64,000 bases of DNA from Syntrophus buswellii (GTDB lineage: Bacteria > Desulfobacterota > Syntrophia > Syntrophales > Syntrophaceae). Both the position numbers and the translations under genes were made by a program. The stretch covers positions 1,736,001 to 1,800,000 of the forward strand of contig NZ_CP175563.1 of the NCBI RefSeq assembly GCF_046097065.1, read 5' to 3'. Positions 36,906 through 45,926 of the stretch are shown here, in pieces. Every line of letters starts with the position of its first letter. The stretch's first letter is position 1. Below the pieces are notes generated by a model. It had not been told where the DNA came from and did not search any database. It saw only the letters and a list, made by a program, of their open reading frames with translations.

Positions 36906-38747
36906 TCAGGCTTCCCCATCGGCAGGATTGCCCTGTTCTCCTTCCTTCTCGACCCCCGCCGTCGGAATTCCGATGATGGCATCCAACTCGGCGGTGTTCA
37001 GAACTTCCTTTTCCAGCAGCTCACTGGCAAGCCGATTGAGCGTATCCTTGTTATCCAGAAGAATTTTTTTGGCATTTTCATAGCAGCCTGTCACGATGGC
37101 GGATATCTCCTCATCGATCCGCCGTGCTGTTTCTTCGCTGTAATCCTTGTGGGTGGCAAACTCCCGGCCGAGAAAAATCTGCTCTTCTTTTCCCCCGTAA
37201 CTGAGCGGCCCGAGGACATCGCTCATGCCCCATTCGCATACCATTTTTCGGGCTATGTGGGTGGCCCGTTCGATGTCGTTGCCGGCACCCGTGGTAAAGT
37301 CATTGAGGGTGAGCTCCTCTGCAGCCCGGCCTGCCAGGAGAATCGTAATGTTCGTCAGGAGAAACTTTTTTGGATAGGTGTGCTTTTCATCGACGGGCAG
37401 CTGCTGCGTCAGACCCAGGGCTCTTCCCCTGGGGATGATGGTCACCTTGTGGATGGGGTCGCTTCCCGGCAGCAATCGGGCGACCAGGGCGTGACCCGCC
37501 TCGTGATAGGCGGTGTTCCGTTTTTCTTCATCGCTGATGACCATGCTTTTCCGCTCGGCGCCCATAAGGATTTTATCCCTTGCGAAATCGAAGTCCGCAA
37601 GCTCCACGTTATCCTTTCCCAGGCGTGAGGCATGAATAATCGCTTCATTCACCAGGTTTTCTATATCCGCTCCCGACGCCCCCGGCGTTCCCCTGGCGAG
37701 AATCGAAAATTCCACGTCATCCGCCAGGGTTGTTTTACGGGAATGCACCTGAAAAATCATTTCCCTCCCCTTGACATCGGGAAGGGGGACAACCACCTGC
37801 CGGTCGAACCGACCCGGCCGGAGCAGCGCCGGATCGAGCACGTCGGGACGGTTGGTCGCGGAAACGAGGATGACGCCTTCATTGGATTCAAAGCCGTCCA
37901 TTTCCACGAGGAGCTGATTGAGCGTCTGTTCCCGCTCGTCGTGGCCTCCCCCGAGACCGGCACCCCGGTGCCGACCCACAGCATCGATTTCATCAATGAA
38001 GATAATGCACGGGGCATTCTTTTTGGCCTGGGTGAAGAGATCCCTCACCCGCGAGGCGCCAACCCCGACAAACATCTCGACAAAATCGGACCCGCTGATG
38101 CTCAGGAAAGGCACATCGGCTTCACCGGCGATCGCCTTGGCAAGCAGCGTTTTTCCTGTACCCGGAGGGCCTACCAGAAGCAGACCCTTGGGAATCCGCC
38201 CGCCCAGGCGGGTGAATTTTTTGGGATCCTTGAGAAATTCGATGACCTCCTCCAGTTCCGCCTTGGCTTCATCGATCCCTGCGACATCGGAAAAGGTCAC
38301 TTTCTTTGTCTTGTCTGTCATCAGTCGCGCCCGGCTTTTGCCAAAGGCCATGGCCTTTCCGCCACCGGCCTGCATCTGCCGCATAAAGAAGATCCAAACG
38401 CCGATGAGCAGGAGCATGGGAAACCATGACACGAGAACCGTCACAAACCACGGGGATTCATCCTCCGGCTTGGCCGTGATACGCACCCCCTTGGATTTCA
38501 GCAGTGGAATGAGACTCGGATCATTGGGGGCGTAACTCTTGAATTTTTTTCCGCTTGTCATCTTTCCGGTGATGTTGTCCCCCTGCATGGTCACTTCTGT
38601 AATCTGACCTTTGTCGACATAGGAGATAAAATCGCTGAAAACGATCGTTTCCTCCTGGCCTTTTGGCTGGCTGAAAAGATGGTACACAAGCACAAAGACG
38701 AGGCTGATGATCAGCCAGAGTGCAATATTTTTCTGCAAAGAATTCAA
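36906..38747 (-). CDS. ftsH: ATP-dependent zinc metalloprotease FtsH
   Basis: 613 residues from TTG 38747, with AAAAGGAG 9 bases upstream. Two N-terminal membrane helices (about 8-25 and 98-118) flank a periplasmic domain. The AAA+ domain has Walker A GPPGTGKTLLAKA, Walker B IIFIDEIDAVG and SRH ATNRPDVLDPALLRPGRFDRQ. The M41 peptidase has zinc motif HEAGH. It degrades membrane and short-lived cytosolic proteins at the inner membrane. The tilS-ftsH-folP order is widely conserved. Confidence 0.97.
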   Translation of the reverse strand: MNSLQKNIALWLIISLVFVLVYHLFSQPKGQEETIVFSDFISYVDKGQITEVTMQGDNITGKMTSGKKFKSYAPNDPSLIPLLKSKGVRITAKPEDESPWFVTVLVSWFPMLLLIGVWIFFMRQMQAGGGKAMAFGKSRARLMTDKTKKVTFSDVAGIDEAKAELEEVIEFLKDPKKFTRLGGRIPKGLLLVGPPGTGKTLLAKAIAGEADVPFLSISGSDFVEMFVGVGASRVRDLFTQAKKNAPCIIFIDEIDAVGRHRGAGLGGGHDEREQTLNQLLVEMDGFESNEGVILVSATNRPDVLDPALLRPGRFDRQVVVPLPDVKGREMIFQVHSRKTTLADDVEFSILARGTPGASGADIENLVNEAIIHASRLGKDNVELADFDFARDKILMGAERKSMVISDEEKRNTAYHEAGHALVARLLPGSDPIHKVTIIPRGRALGLTQQLPVDEKHTYPKKFLLTNITILLAGRAAEELTLNDFTTGAGNDIERATHIARKMVCEWGMSDVLGPLSYGGKEEQIFLGREFATHKDYSEETARRIDEEISAIVTGCYENAKKILLDNKDTLNRLASELLEKEVLNTAELDAIIGIPTAGVEKEGEQGNPADGEA

Positions 38748-38856
38748 TAAAGATGCTCCTTTTTATTTCCCAGTGGCTACGTTAGGTTCTTTCCATCAAG
38801 CAGATTGTCCAAGAAATCAAGTTTCCGGCCACAATTACATTAATCCTTTTACAATT

Positions 38857-40287
38857 TCAAATAATTTCTATTTTTGCGATATGCTTCGTATTTTTATTTA
38901 CCGAAACACGCTCACTGAGTCGATGCCCCGCAATCCAGACCACGGACTGGCGATCCGCCAGCAGCGGTATGGAATCCCGTCGCCGGCGCGGGATCTTTTC
39001 GTCGATGAAATAGTTCTTCAATTTCTTTGTTCCCTTCATGCCGGATGGCTGAAAGCGATCCCCCTCCCGTCGATTCCGGATGGTCAGGGGCATCTGCACC
39101 CTGTCGAAATCCAGGCAGACGGCAAGGCTTCCTTCCCCTGCAGCTTCCCGGTGAGCCTTTTCTACAAAGGCGGTTCTGACGATTCTGCCAAGCTCCTTGA
39201 TCTCGACACAACCTGGAAATTCAATGGGATAACAGAATTGGCCGGGGATCCTCCCCCCCGTGCCCGCCGTCTCTGCCGGCGGGGTGTCTTCCCTTCCGCG
39301 CGACAGGATCAGTCGCCCGTATTCCCTCCTCACCACGGCCTGTCCAGGCAGGTGGACATCGCCGGCTGGCTTCTCCCCCCTGCAGAGATCGATGACCGCC
39401 CCGATATGCCGTGAGGTTATCCGGAACGAGCCGGAGAGCAAATGTTCAAGCAGGCCTTTTACCACTCTGTGCTGAAGCGCTTCGGGTATCCCCGTCAGCC
39501 GGGAAATATCGAGCGCTGCCCCCTCCCCCGCCATTGAATCGGGAATCTGCCAGGTGTCAAGAATCCGGCGAGCCGTCGTCTCCAGGCAGTCATCCTCGCG
39601 GCGGACGATCGAGACCGTCCGGTTCAGGGCATCGACGATCCGGGGATTGTAGTGCGCCTGCAAGAGGGGAATCAGCTGGTGACGGATCCTGTTTCGAAGG
39701 AAGACATCCCGGGTGTTGGAGCTGTCCTCGGAAAAGGGAATACCCTGTGTCAGGAGAAACGTCAGAATCTCTTCCCGGCTGACTTCGATGAGCGGGCGGA
39801 TAAAGATCCCGTCCCTAAAGGGCAGGATGCCTTTCAACCCCTCCAGGCCGCTGCCCCGGATTAGATTCATCAAAACGGTCTCTGCCTGATCCTCCCGATG
39901 ATGCCCCAGGGCAATCCGGGAAGCGCCGACCCTTTCCCCCAGCGCCGAAAAGAAGGAATAGCGCTCCTCCCTCCCAAGATCCTCCAGGGAGCGCCTCCGG
40001 CGCCCCCTTTGTCGAAGCTCCGTGAGGTTTACCCTTTTGACGGCGCAGGAAATCCCCCTTTCCCCACATAACCGGCAGACCAGCCTCTCTTCGGCATCCG
40101 ATTCCGCCCCCCTCAGTCCATGGTTGAGATGGGCTGCAGTCAACGTCAGGCCGTACTCTGGTGCTAGAAGCGCAAGAACCTGCAGAAGCGAAACGGAATC
40201 CGGCCCTCCCGAAACGGCGACGACCACGTGCTCACCACCCTGCAGCATTCCGAACTTTTGCACGCTGTGCCGGATCTTGTTCAGCAT
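38857..40287 (-). CDS. tilS: tRNA(Ile)-lysidine synthase
   Basis: 476 residues. The PP-loop SGGPDSVSLL (about 26-35) is followed by HLNHGLRG and GHHREDQAETVLMNLIRGSG in the catalytic N-terminal domain. The TilS substrate-binding and C-terminal domains follow (REGDRFQPSGMKGTKKLKNYFIDEKIPRR). It converts the wobble C of the CAU anticodon of tRNA-Ile2 to lysidine; the CAT-anticodon tRNA near 62.8 kb could be its substrate or the elongator Met tRNA. The ribosome-binding site GGAGGGG lies upstream, just after the gph-like gene's promoter-distal stop. Confidence 0.95.
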   Translation of the reverse strand: MLNKIRHSVQKFGMLQGGEHVVVAVSGGPDSVSLLQVLALLAPEYGLTLTAAHLNHGLRGAESDAEERLVCRLCGERGISCAVKRVNLTELRQRGRRRRSLEDLGREERYSFFSALGERVGASRIALGHHREDQAETVLMNLIRGSGLEGLKGILPFRDGIFIRPLIEVSREEILTFLLTQGIPFSEDSSNTRDVFLRNRIRHQLIPLLQAHYNPRIVDALNRTVSIVRREDDCLETTARRILDTWQIPDSMAGEGAALDISRLTGIPEALQHRVVKGLLEHLLSGSFRITSRHIGAVIDLCRGEKPAGDVHLPGQAVVRREYGRLILSRGREDTPPAETAGTGGRIPGQFCYPIEFPGCVEIKELGRIVRTAFVEKAHREAAGEGSLAVCLDFDRVQMPLTIRNRREGDRFQPSGMKGTKKLKNYFIDEKIPRRRRDSIPLLADRQSVVWIAGHRLSERVSVNKNTKHIAKIEII

Positions 40288-40303
40288 CGCCCTCTGCCCC
40301 TCC

Positions 40304-40948
40304 TCAACAGAAGAACGAAATCATCTCAAGCAGGCCTTCACAGACAAAATCGGGCTGCAGGGACAGGAGTTCCTCCCGGTTTCCCAGGCCATTCAAGAAA
40401 GCGCAACTGATCAGGCCGGCGTTTTTGGCCAGAAGAACATCATTGATCCCGTCACCGACAACGACGGCTTTTTCCCGAGGGATACCGTAGAGATCGAGAA
40501 GAGGATCGACGAGACGCCTGTCCGGTTTACAATAAGGCCTGCTGTCCGCCCCGATGATCTCGTCGAAATATTCGGTCAGATGGAGGGCGTCCGTGAGTTC
40601 CACGGTAAAATGATGCCGCTTGTTGGTCATGATGACCTTTTTTTTGTCGGAAAAGTGAGTGAGGACAGCCTCCACTCCCGGATAGGTTGCCGTATGGTCC
40701 AGCAGGTGTTCCGTGTAGTAAAGGTCGAAGATTTTCATCGCCTCATCGAAGTATTCCGGGAAAAAGCGCCCCAGAGAGCGCTCCAGAAGCTTATGAACTC
40801 CATCCCCAACAAAGCTGATGATTTTCCCGCCGGGAAGTTCGGGCAGCGAAAGTCTCTTCAGCGTGTAATTGACCGCATTCACCAGATCGGTGCCGGAATT
40901 GACCAGCGTGCCGTCAAAATCGAAAATCATCAGCTCTACGGCTTTCAT
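40304..40948 (-). CDS. HAD hydrolase, phosphoglycolate phosphatase-like
   Basis: 214 residues. HAD motif I IFDFDGTLVNSG (Asp nucleophile and acid), an alpha-helical cap, motif II VIMTNK, the conserved Lys in YCKPDRR and motif III VVGDGINDVLLAKNAG. This is the Gph/PGP subgroup that dephosphorylates 2-phosphoglycolate and similar small phosphates. AGGAAGGAT precedes ATG 40948. It is the first gene of the tilS-ftsH-folP series, 16 bases before tilS. Confidence 0.9.
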   Translation of the reverse strand: MKAVELMIFDFDGTLVNSGTDLVNAVNYTLKRLSLPELPGGKIISFVGDGVHKLLERSLGRFFPEYFDEAMKIFDLYYTEHLLDHTATYPGVEAVLTHFSDKKKVIMTNKRHHFTVELTDALHLTEYFDEIIGADSRPYCKPDRRLVDPLLDLYGIPREKAVVVGDGINDVLLAKNAGLISCAFLNGLGNREELLSLQPDFVCEGLLEMISFFC

Positions 40949-41233
40949 GTTCGTCTAAATCCTTCCTGTTGCAGATGGTTCGAACTATATCCAAATTGCT
41001 GCGGAATGACAAGGCATGATCCGCCTCTGCCTGACTGCCTGCAGAAACGTCATTTCGGTTGATTTTTTTCTACCCTGTGTTAGAAATACATTCGTTTGGA
41101 TCCACAACGGAATGGACTGAGACGAAAGGGGTTGAATGCATGAAAACTCGGATGGCCAAAAACCCATCGATCGGTCTTGCAGATCCTTTTCCGGGGTTTT
41201 TTATGGCGAACATTTTCTGATTCCTTCAAATTC

Positions 41234-42130
41234 ATGAACGGTTCCATTGAGCAAATAGCGATTATCGGAGCAGGAAAGGTCGGTACGGCCATGGCCTATC
41301 TCCTTCAGAAGGCCGGTTACGGCGTTGCTGCCGTTTCGGATCGGAATCCCTCCGCCCTGGTGGACATTCTCTCCTACACGTCGGCTCAGCCTTGTTCCAG
41401 CCCTGAAGAAGCAGCCCGAAAGGCCGATGTCATCCTGATCACGACCCCTGATGACGAAATTGCCGGAACATGCCGGACCCTGAGCGATTCCGGGGCCATT
41501 TTGCCGGGGAATAAGGTTGTGCACATGAGCGGCGCCGGGGGGCTCGATCTCTTGGAGTCGGCCCGCCGTTCAGGCGCGCTGGTCGCCAGCATTCATCCAA
41601 TCCAGTCTTTTGCAGATATCGGGGGAGCTATTGAGAACCTGCCGGGCAGCGCGTTCGGCGTTACGGCCCAGGAAGAGCTCGTCGGCTGGGCCGAAAAACT
41701 GGTAAGGGATCTTGGAGGGAAGCCCTTCCTGGTCCGTGAGGCGGACAAGCCCCTGTATCATGCCGCCGCCTGCATGGCGTCCAACTATCTGACGACGCTG
41801 CTGCACACTGTGGAAACCATTTATGCCTCTTTCGGATTGACCCGTGAACAATCCATCGAGGCCTTTTGGCCCCTGGTCCTGGGAACGATCAGGAACATCG
41901 AGCGCCAGGGCACCGTCTCGGCCCTGACCGGTCCCATCGCCCGCGGCGATACGGGTACGGTCCAGAAGCATCTGGACGCCTTTTACCTCAAGCTGCCCCA
42001 CTTTCTGCGCATTTACCAGGAGATGGGCGTTCTAACCGTAGAGTTGGGTGTGGAGAAAGGGAGTCTTTCGACTGAACGCGCCGAAGCCCTTAAGAATCTG
42101 CTGCGGGGGGTAGACACCGATCAGATGTAG
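41234..42130 (+). CDS. Rossmann-fold / DUF2520 protein
   Basis: 298 residues from ATG 41234; an upstream TTG (41177) is open but less likely. The N-terminal NAD(P)-binding fold has IAIIGAGKVGTAMA and ILITTPDDEI. A C-terminal helical DUF2520 domain carries the HPIQSFAD and LPGSAFGVT segments and a 6-phosphogluconate-dehydrogenase-like helical bundle (YHAAACMASNYLTTL). The group resembles ketopantoate and NADP-oxidoreductases, but the reaction is not established. It stands alone on the plus strand between two minus-strand blocks. Confidence 0.87.
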   Translation: MNGSIEQIAIIGAGKVGTAMAYLLQKAGYGVAAVSDRNPSALVDILSYTSAQPCSSPEEAARKADVILITTPDDEIAGTCRTLSDSGAILPGNKVVHMSGAGGLDLLESARRSGALVASIHPIQSFADIGGAIENLPGSAFGVTAQEELVGWAEKLVRDLGGKPFLVREADKPLYHAAACMASNYLTTLLHTVETIYASFGLTREQSIEAFWPLVLGTIRNIERQGTVSALTGPIARGDTGTVQKHLDAFYLKLPHFLRIYQEMGVLTVELGVEKGSLSTERAEALKNLLRGVDTDQM

Positions 42131-42187
42131 AGAGAAGGCGCTAAAATCACCTCATGGGCGATCCGCGGATTGTTCTCGAAACGAAAA

Positions 42188-42221
42188 GGGGCCTCTCATC
42201 CAGGAACAGATGAGAGGCCCC
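42188..42221 (-). terminator. Strong hairpin terminator between convergent genes
   Basis: A perfect 13-base stem (GGGGCCTCTCATC with GATGAGAGGCCCC, 8-base loop) between the DUF2520 gene (plus) and the parvulin gene (minus). On the minus strand it is followed by TTTTCGTTTCG, so it mainly serves the parvulin gene, but it may work both ways. Confidence 0.8.
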
Positions 42222-42252
42222 CTGCATTTCTCTGTCTATCTGTCTGCGTGCC

Positions 42253-43344
42253 TCAGGAGAGATAGGACACGATCTTTGCTTTTTCCTTGAGGCTCCTGAT
42301 CATGTTCTTGAAAACATCCTGCTGTTTCTGCTGCTGAAGATAAGCCGAAATCATCGCCTTGGTCTTTTCGTCAAAGGCGATGGTCTTTGGCGGCCGCACA
42401 CCCAGGGCCTGCACTACATGGAATCCATATTCCGTCTCCACAACCGGACCGATCTGATTCTTTTTCAATGCGAAAACCGCGTCTTCAAAGGGCTTTACCA
42501 TCTGTCCCCGGGTGACATTACCCAGGTCTCCCCCCTTGCTTTTGCTTGGACAGTCTGAATGACTCCTGGCCAGCTCGGCAAAGTCGGCTCCTGCCGAAAT
42601 CTGCTTTCTCAGGCCTTCCGCTTTTGCCTTTTTCTGGGCAAGAAGCGCAGCACTGTCTCCGGGGGCCTTGGCGATCAGAATATGTCTTGCGTGTACGGCC
42701 TCAGGCACCTTGAAGCGATTCTGGTTGTTCTTGTAGAAATCGGAGATTTCCTTCTCCGTTGGCACGGGCAGATTCTTGATCTGCGGGGAAATGAGCTTGT
42801 TGATGCGGATTCCAAGCTGAATCTCTTCCCGCATTTTTTCCCTGGTCAGATGGTTCTTCTTCATAAGGTCTTCCAGGGTCATATTGGCGGGGAGGGTTGA
42901 TTTCAGTTTTTCAATCGCCGAATCGATTTCCTCGTTCGTCGCGGTGATTTTCAGGCGGTTTACCTCATTGTTCAGCAGGGTTTTGACAACAAAATCCTCA
43001 ACAAGTCCCTTCTGAATGTTGGCTTTGACCTGGTCGAGCTTTTCAGCCGGTATTTTGTCCTGAATCTCCGACAGTTTGCTGTTCACTTCCGCATCCAGCT
43101 GCGCCTTGGTCATTTTCGCCCCATCCACCTCAATGACGGCCCCACCGGGTCCAAGGGCGACCGATGTATCCTTCGCAGGTTTCGATGGATCGGATGCGTT
43201 GGACTTTCCGGTTGTTTCGTTAAGAGCGGTCTCTTTTTCCCCCTGTTTCTGGCAGGCCGTCAATCCGAAGGCCAGTAAAAAGCTCAGGCAAAGTATTGCT
43301 GTTGAAAAAATGGCTCGTACTCCCTTGTCCTTTGGTGATGACAT
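42253..43344 (-). CDS. Parvulin-type peptidyl-prolyl isomerase lipoprotein
   Basis: 363 residues. An N-terminal signal with lipobox LTAC (Cys at about 31) suggests lipidation by the pathway that includes Lnt. A low-complexity linker (AKDTSVALGPGG), a SurA/PrsA-like N-terminal chaperone region with a helical trap and a parvulin domain follow (about 235-330: HARHILIAKAP, DFAELARSHSDCPSKSKGGDLG, VKPFEDAVFAL, TEYGFHVVQ). It would help fold exported proteins at the periplasmic face. AAAGGAG lies 4-5 bases before ATG. Confidence 0.93.
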   Translation of the reverse strand: MSSPKDKGVRAIFSTAILCLSFLLAFGLTACQKQGEKETALNETTGKSNASDPSKPAKDTSVALGPGGAVIEVDGAKMTKAQLDAEVNSKLSEIQDKIPAEKLDQVKANIQKGLVEDFVVKTLLNNEVNRLKITATNEEIDSAIEKLKSTLPANMTLEDLMKKNHLTREKMREEIQLGIRINKLISPQIKNLPVPTEKEISDFYKNNQNRFKVPEAVHARHILIAKAPGDSAALLAQKKAKAEGLRKQISAGADFAELARSHSDCPSKSKGGDLGNVTRGQMVKPFEDAVFALKKNQIGPVVETEYGFHVVQALGVRPPKTIAFDEKTKAMISAYLQQQKQQDVFKNMIRSLKEKAKIVSYLS

Positions 43345-43464
43345 ATGATCTCCTTTGAATGTTCATGCATTAATGCTGATAAGACAGATTTTTCAATTAA
43401 GTGGGCGAAGTATAGGGAAAGTGCCTGTAAAGGTCAAGAGGTGATTCGAATAAATTTCCGAAGA

Positions 43465-44856
43465 TTATTTTTCGCCCTGAAACTCATAATGCCTCAGATT
43501 ATTTAGCATTTCGATCTGCACGTCCAGCCCGGGATCGCTCCCGTCTCGTTTTGCCCGCCAGACTTCCTCGAGAGGATGCTCCATCGACTCCAGTAGCAGC
43601 GGTAAAGCCCGTCCCATCGTACACGCTGGATAGGCGGTGTCCGAGAGGTGGTGGAGGAATTTCATGGTTCTGAACCCGTCAAACCACTCCGAAAAATGCT
43701 CGAGACGTTTTTCCGGACTCCTGTGCGTCCTGCAGATCTTCGTCCAGACATGGGGGAACTGATTCCGTTCCAGGAAAGAGGGAAGAAGGGGTGAGATCTC
43801 CTCTGCCATCCGCAGGGTAAAATCCCCACCGTTACCGATGCATGTTGTCATCCCCTTCAGCCAGGACTTCAGAACCCGGAAGGCCCGGGGATCATAAAAG
43901 ATGTCCTCCCGGTCCGTTCCCTCCAGGGAACTGTTCATCCGCTGTCCCGTGCCGAAGGGAACCCTCCGGGAAACCCTGGGAGACGGGTACACCTGTGTGC
44001 CTGAAATGGTTCCCACGGGAGAATGCTTCGCCAGCTTGTTCAGAAAATAGAAATCCTCCCCCGCCTCGCGGCGGTTCATCCCCCGGACGGCAGCATAGCT
44101 GCGGACGCTGCAGCTCATGGTGGAACCGATGGTGTGGAAGGCGTAAGGGGATCCTGCAAATTTCAGCCCGAGGACATAATAGCGGAGGTAGAGCTCATAC
44201 CGGACAATGGCGGCAAGCAGCTTCGGGTTTGCGGGAAGGGGATGGGCATAGGGCACGACGGCAGCTCCCGGTTTCCGGCCTTCATAAAAGCGGCGTACGG
44301 CGGACAGATAATTTCGATCCACGGGGGAATCCGCATCGAGGCACAGGAGCAGACCAGGATCGGAACCGGTAAAATCCATGACGCAAAGCGCCGCATCGAG
44401 ACCGATCTTTCTCGCAAGACCGACCCCACCCTGTTTCAGGGGCAGCTCCCTTCCCGGTGAAGAGGCATCCACATAGGCCAGGCGCAGCCTTCCCTGGAGA
44501 ATCCGCCGGCAGTCTTCGATGAGGAAGCCTCCGCCCTCTTCGAAAGGGGGAAGTCGCCCTCTTCCCAGTTCCCGAAGAATCTCCAGGGTCCGTTGATTGT
44601 TTTCAATCGCCTCCGCGCTTGTGTAGGGACAGGGGCGGTTGTTGACGACGCAGATGACCAGCGTCCGCTCCAGCTTGTCGGGGGCGTTGCCGGCCAGGCT
44701 GGCCAGTGTCGAAAAAAGATGGCCCCTTTCAGCCAAAACGGGAATGACCACGGCCTGCAGAATGCCCTGAAGACAATCTTCACCGGGGCTCAAGGTGTGT
44801 GAGGACTCGTAGCGACACTTTGTCAGGTAGTCGAAAACGAAGCCGGGCTGAGTCAT
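43465..44856 (-). CDS. GT-A-type glycosyltransferase-like protein
   Basis: 463 residues. A glycosyltransferase family 2-like fold: VVIPVLAERGHLFSTLASL at the N-terminus, a metal-binding DxD-like motif in LLLCLDADSPVDRNYLSAV near residue 170, and later HTIGSTMSCSVRSYAAVRGMNRREAGEDFYFLNKL, the acceptor-side [ED]D motif. The C-terminal ~170 residues do not match a domain I know. Donor and acceptor are unknown. Its ATG overlaps the stop of miaA (ATGA), an odd pairing that implies joint translation. No membrane helices are evident. Confidence 0.75.
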   Translation of the reverse strand: MTQPGFVFDYLTKCRYESSHTLSPGEDCLQGILQAVVIPVLAERGHLFSTLASLAGNAPDKLERTLVICVVNNRPCPYTSAEAIENNQRTLEILRELGRGRLPPFEEGGGFLIEDCRRILQGRLRLAYVDASSPGRELPLKQGGVGLARKIGLDAALCVMDFTGSDPGLLLCLDADSPVDRNYLSAVRRFYEGRKPGAAVVPYAHPLPANPKLLAAIVRYELYLRYYVLGLKFAGSPYAFHTIGSTMSCSVRSYAAVRGMNRREAGEDFYFLNKLAKHSPVGTISGTQVYPSPRVSRRVPFGTGQRMNSSLEGTDREDIFYDPRAFRVLKSWLKGMTTCIGNGGDFTLRMAEEISPLLPSFLERNQFPHVWTKICRTHRSPEKRLEHFSEWFDGFRTMKFLHHLSDTAYPACTMGRALPLLLESMEHPLEEVWRAKRDGSDPGLDVQIEMLNNLRHYEFQGEK

Positions 44857-45770
44857 GCGGTCAGAATCCCGCGGGTCAGTTTTTCCAAGGATTCGTAATC
44901 GCTTCCCTCAACCCAGAAAATTTTGATGCCGTGCCGTTCCATTCGGCGAAACCATGTGCCCTGTCTTTTTGAGAACTGGAAAATGCGGTTCGTAAGGGTT
45001 CGCACCATTTCTGTGCAGGACATTTTCCTCTGAAGATAAAGCGCGACATACCGGTATTCGAGGCCCAGGGAATGAAGCCTCTCCCAGGAGATCCCGGACC
45101 GGTTGAGCTCTTTCACCTCATCGATCAGACCCATGGCCAGCCGCTCATTCAGCCGGAGGGTGATCCGTCTGCGGAGCGACTCCCGATCCCAGTGGATACC
45201 GATCACCAGGGGATCGATGGCTGGTCGTTCCCCTGTGGAGCCTGCCTCCCTGTTCCGCGGGAATTCAGCGATTTCAAGGGCGCGAAGAATGCGGGAGCGA
45301 TCGAGCAGATCCGTTGTATTGTGCAAGGTCGGATTGAGCGCCAGCAGTCGCTGCCGAAGTTCCTCGATCGATTTCTCCTTCAGGGATTCCCTCAACTCGA
45401 TGTTTTCCGGAACGGCATCCATTCGATACTCTTCGAGAACGGCGGAGAGGTATAATCCGGTACCGCCCACGAGGATGGGGATCATCCCCCGGGACGAGAT
45501 CTCCGCAAAACAACGGTAAAAGCGGGCCTGATACTCAAACATGCTGAAATCGTAATCAGGATCCACGATATCGATCAGGTGGCAGGGGATGTTTCTTCCG
45601 TCGATCCGGTAATCCCCAAGATCCTTGCCCGTTCCGATATCCATTCCCCGATAGACCTGCCGTGAATCCGCGGAAATGATTTCCGTATTCAGGTCAAGGG
45701 CGAGGCGGACCGCCAGCCCTGTTTTTCCCGATGCCGTAGGGCCCAAGATGACGATGAGATTTTTGCTCAT
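44853..45770 (-). CDS. miaA: tRNA dimethylallyltransferase MiaA
   Basis: 305 residues. P-loop VILGPTASGKTGLAVRLA, then IISADSRQVYRGMDIGTGK, YLSAVLEE region and the HLIDIVDPDYDFS segment. Late motifs include TNRIFQFSKRQGTWFRR. It prenylates A37 of tRNAs reading UNN codons. It is the first gene of the miaA-glycosyltransferase pair; the ribosome-binding site before ATG 45770 is weak (ATCATTTATTGAC). Confidence 0.95.
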   Translation of the reverse strand: MSKNLIVILGPTASGKTGLAVRLALDLNTEIISADSRQVYRGMDIGTGKDLGDYRIDGRNIPCHLIDIVDPDYDFSMFEYQARFYRCFAEISSRGMIPILVGGTGLYLSAVLEEYRMDAVPENIELRESLKEKSIEELRQRLLALNPTLHNTTDLLDRSRILRALEIAEFPRNREAGSTGERPAIDPLVIGIHWDRESLRRRITLRLNERLAMGLIDEVKELNRSGISWERLHSLGLEYRYVALYLQRKMSCTEMVRTLTNRIFQFSKRQGTWFRRMERHGIKIFWVEGSDYESLEKLTRGILTA

Positions 45771-45926
45771 GTCAATAAATGATCTTGATCTTTTGGAGTA
45801 TTCAATGTTAGCAGGTACCTTTCTCCGGGCAAGAGAAGAAAGAAATTACGGCCGAATGTCCCGTCGTGCGATTCCTCCCCTTGCTTCCTTTGTCTTGAAC
45901 AGATTCTGCCTATAAATCAAAGCGCC

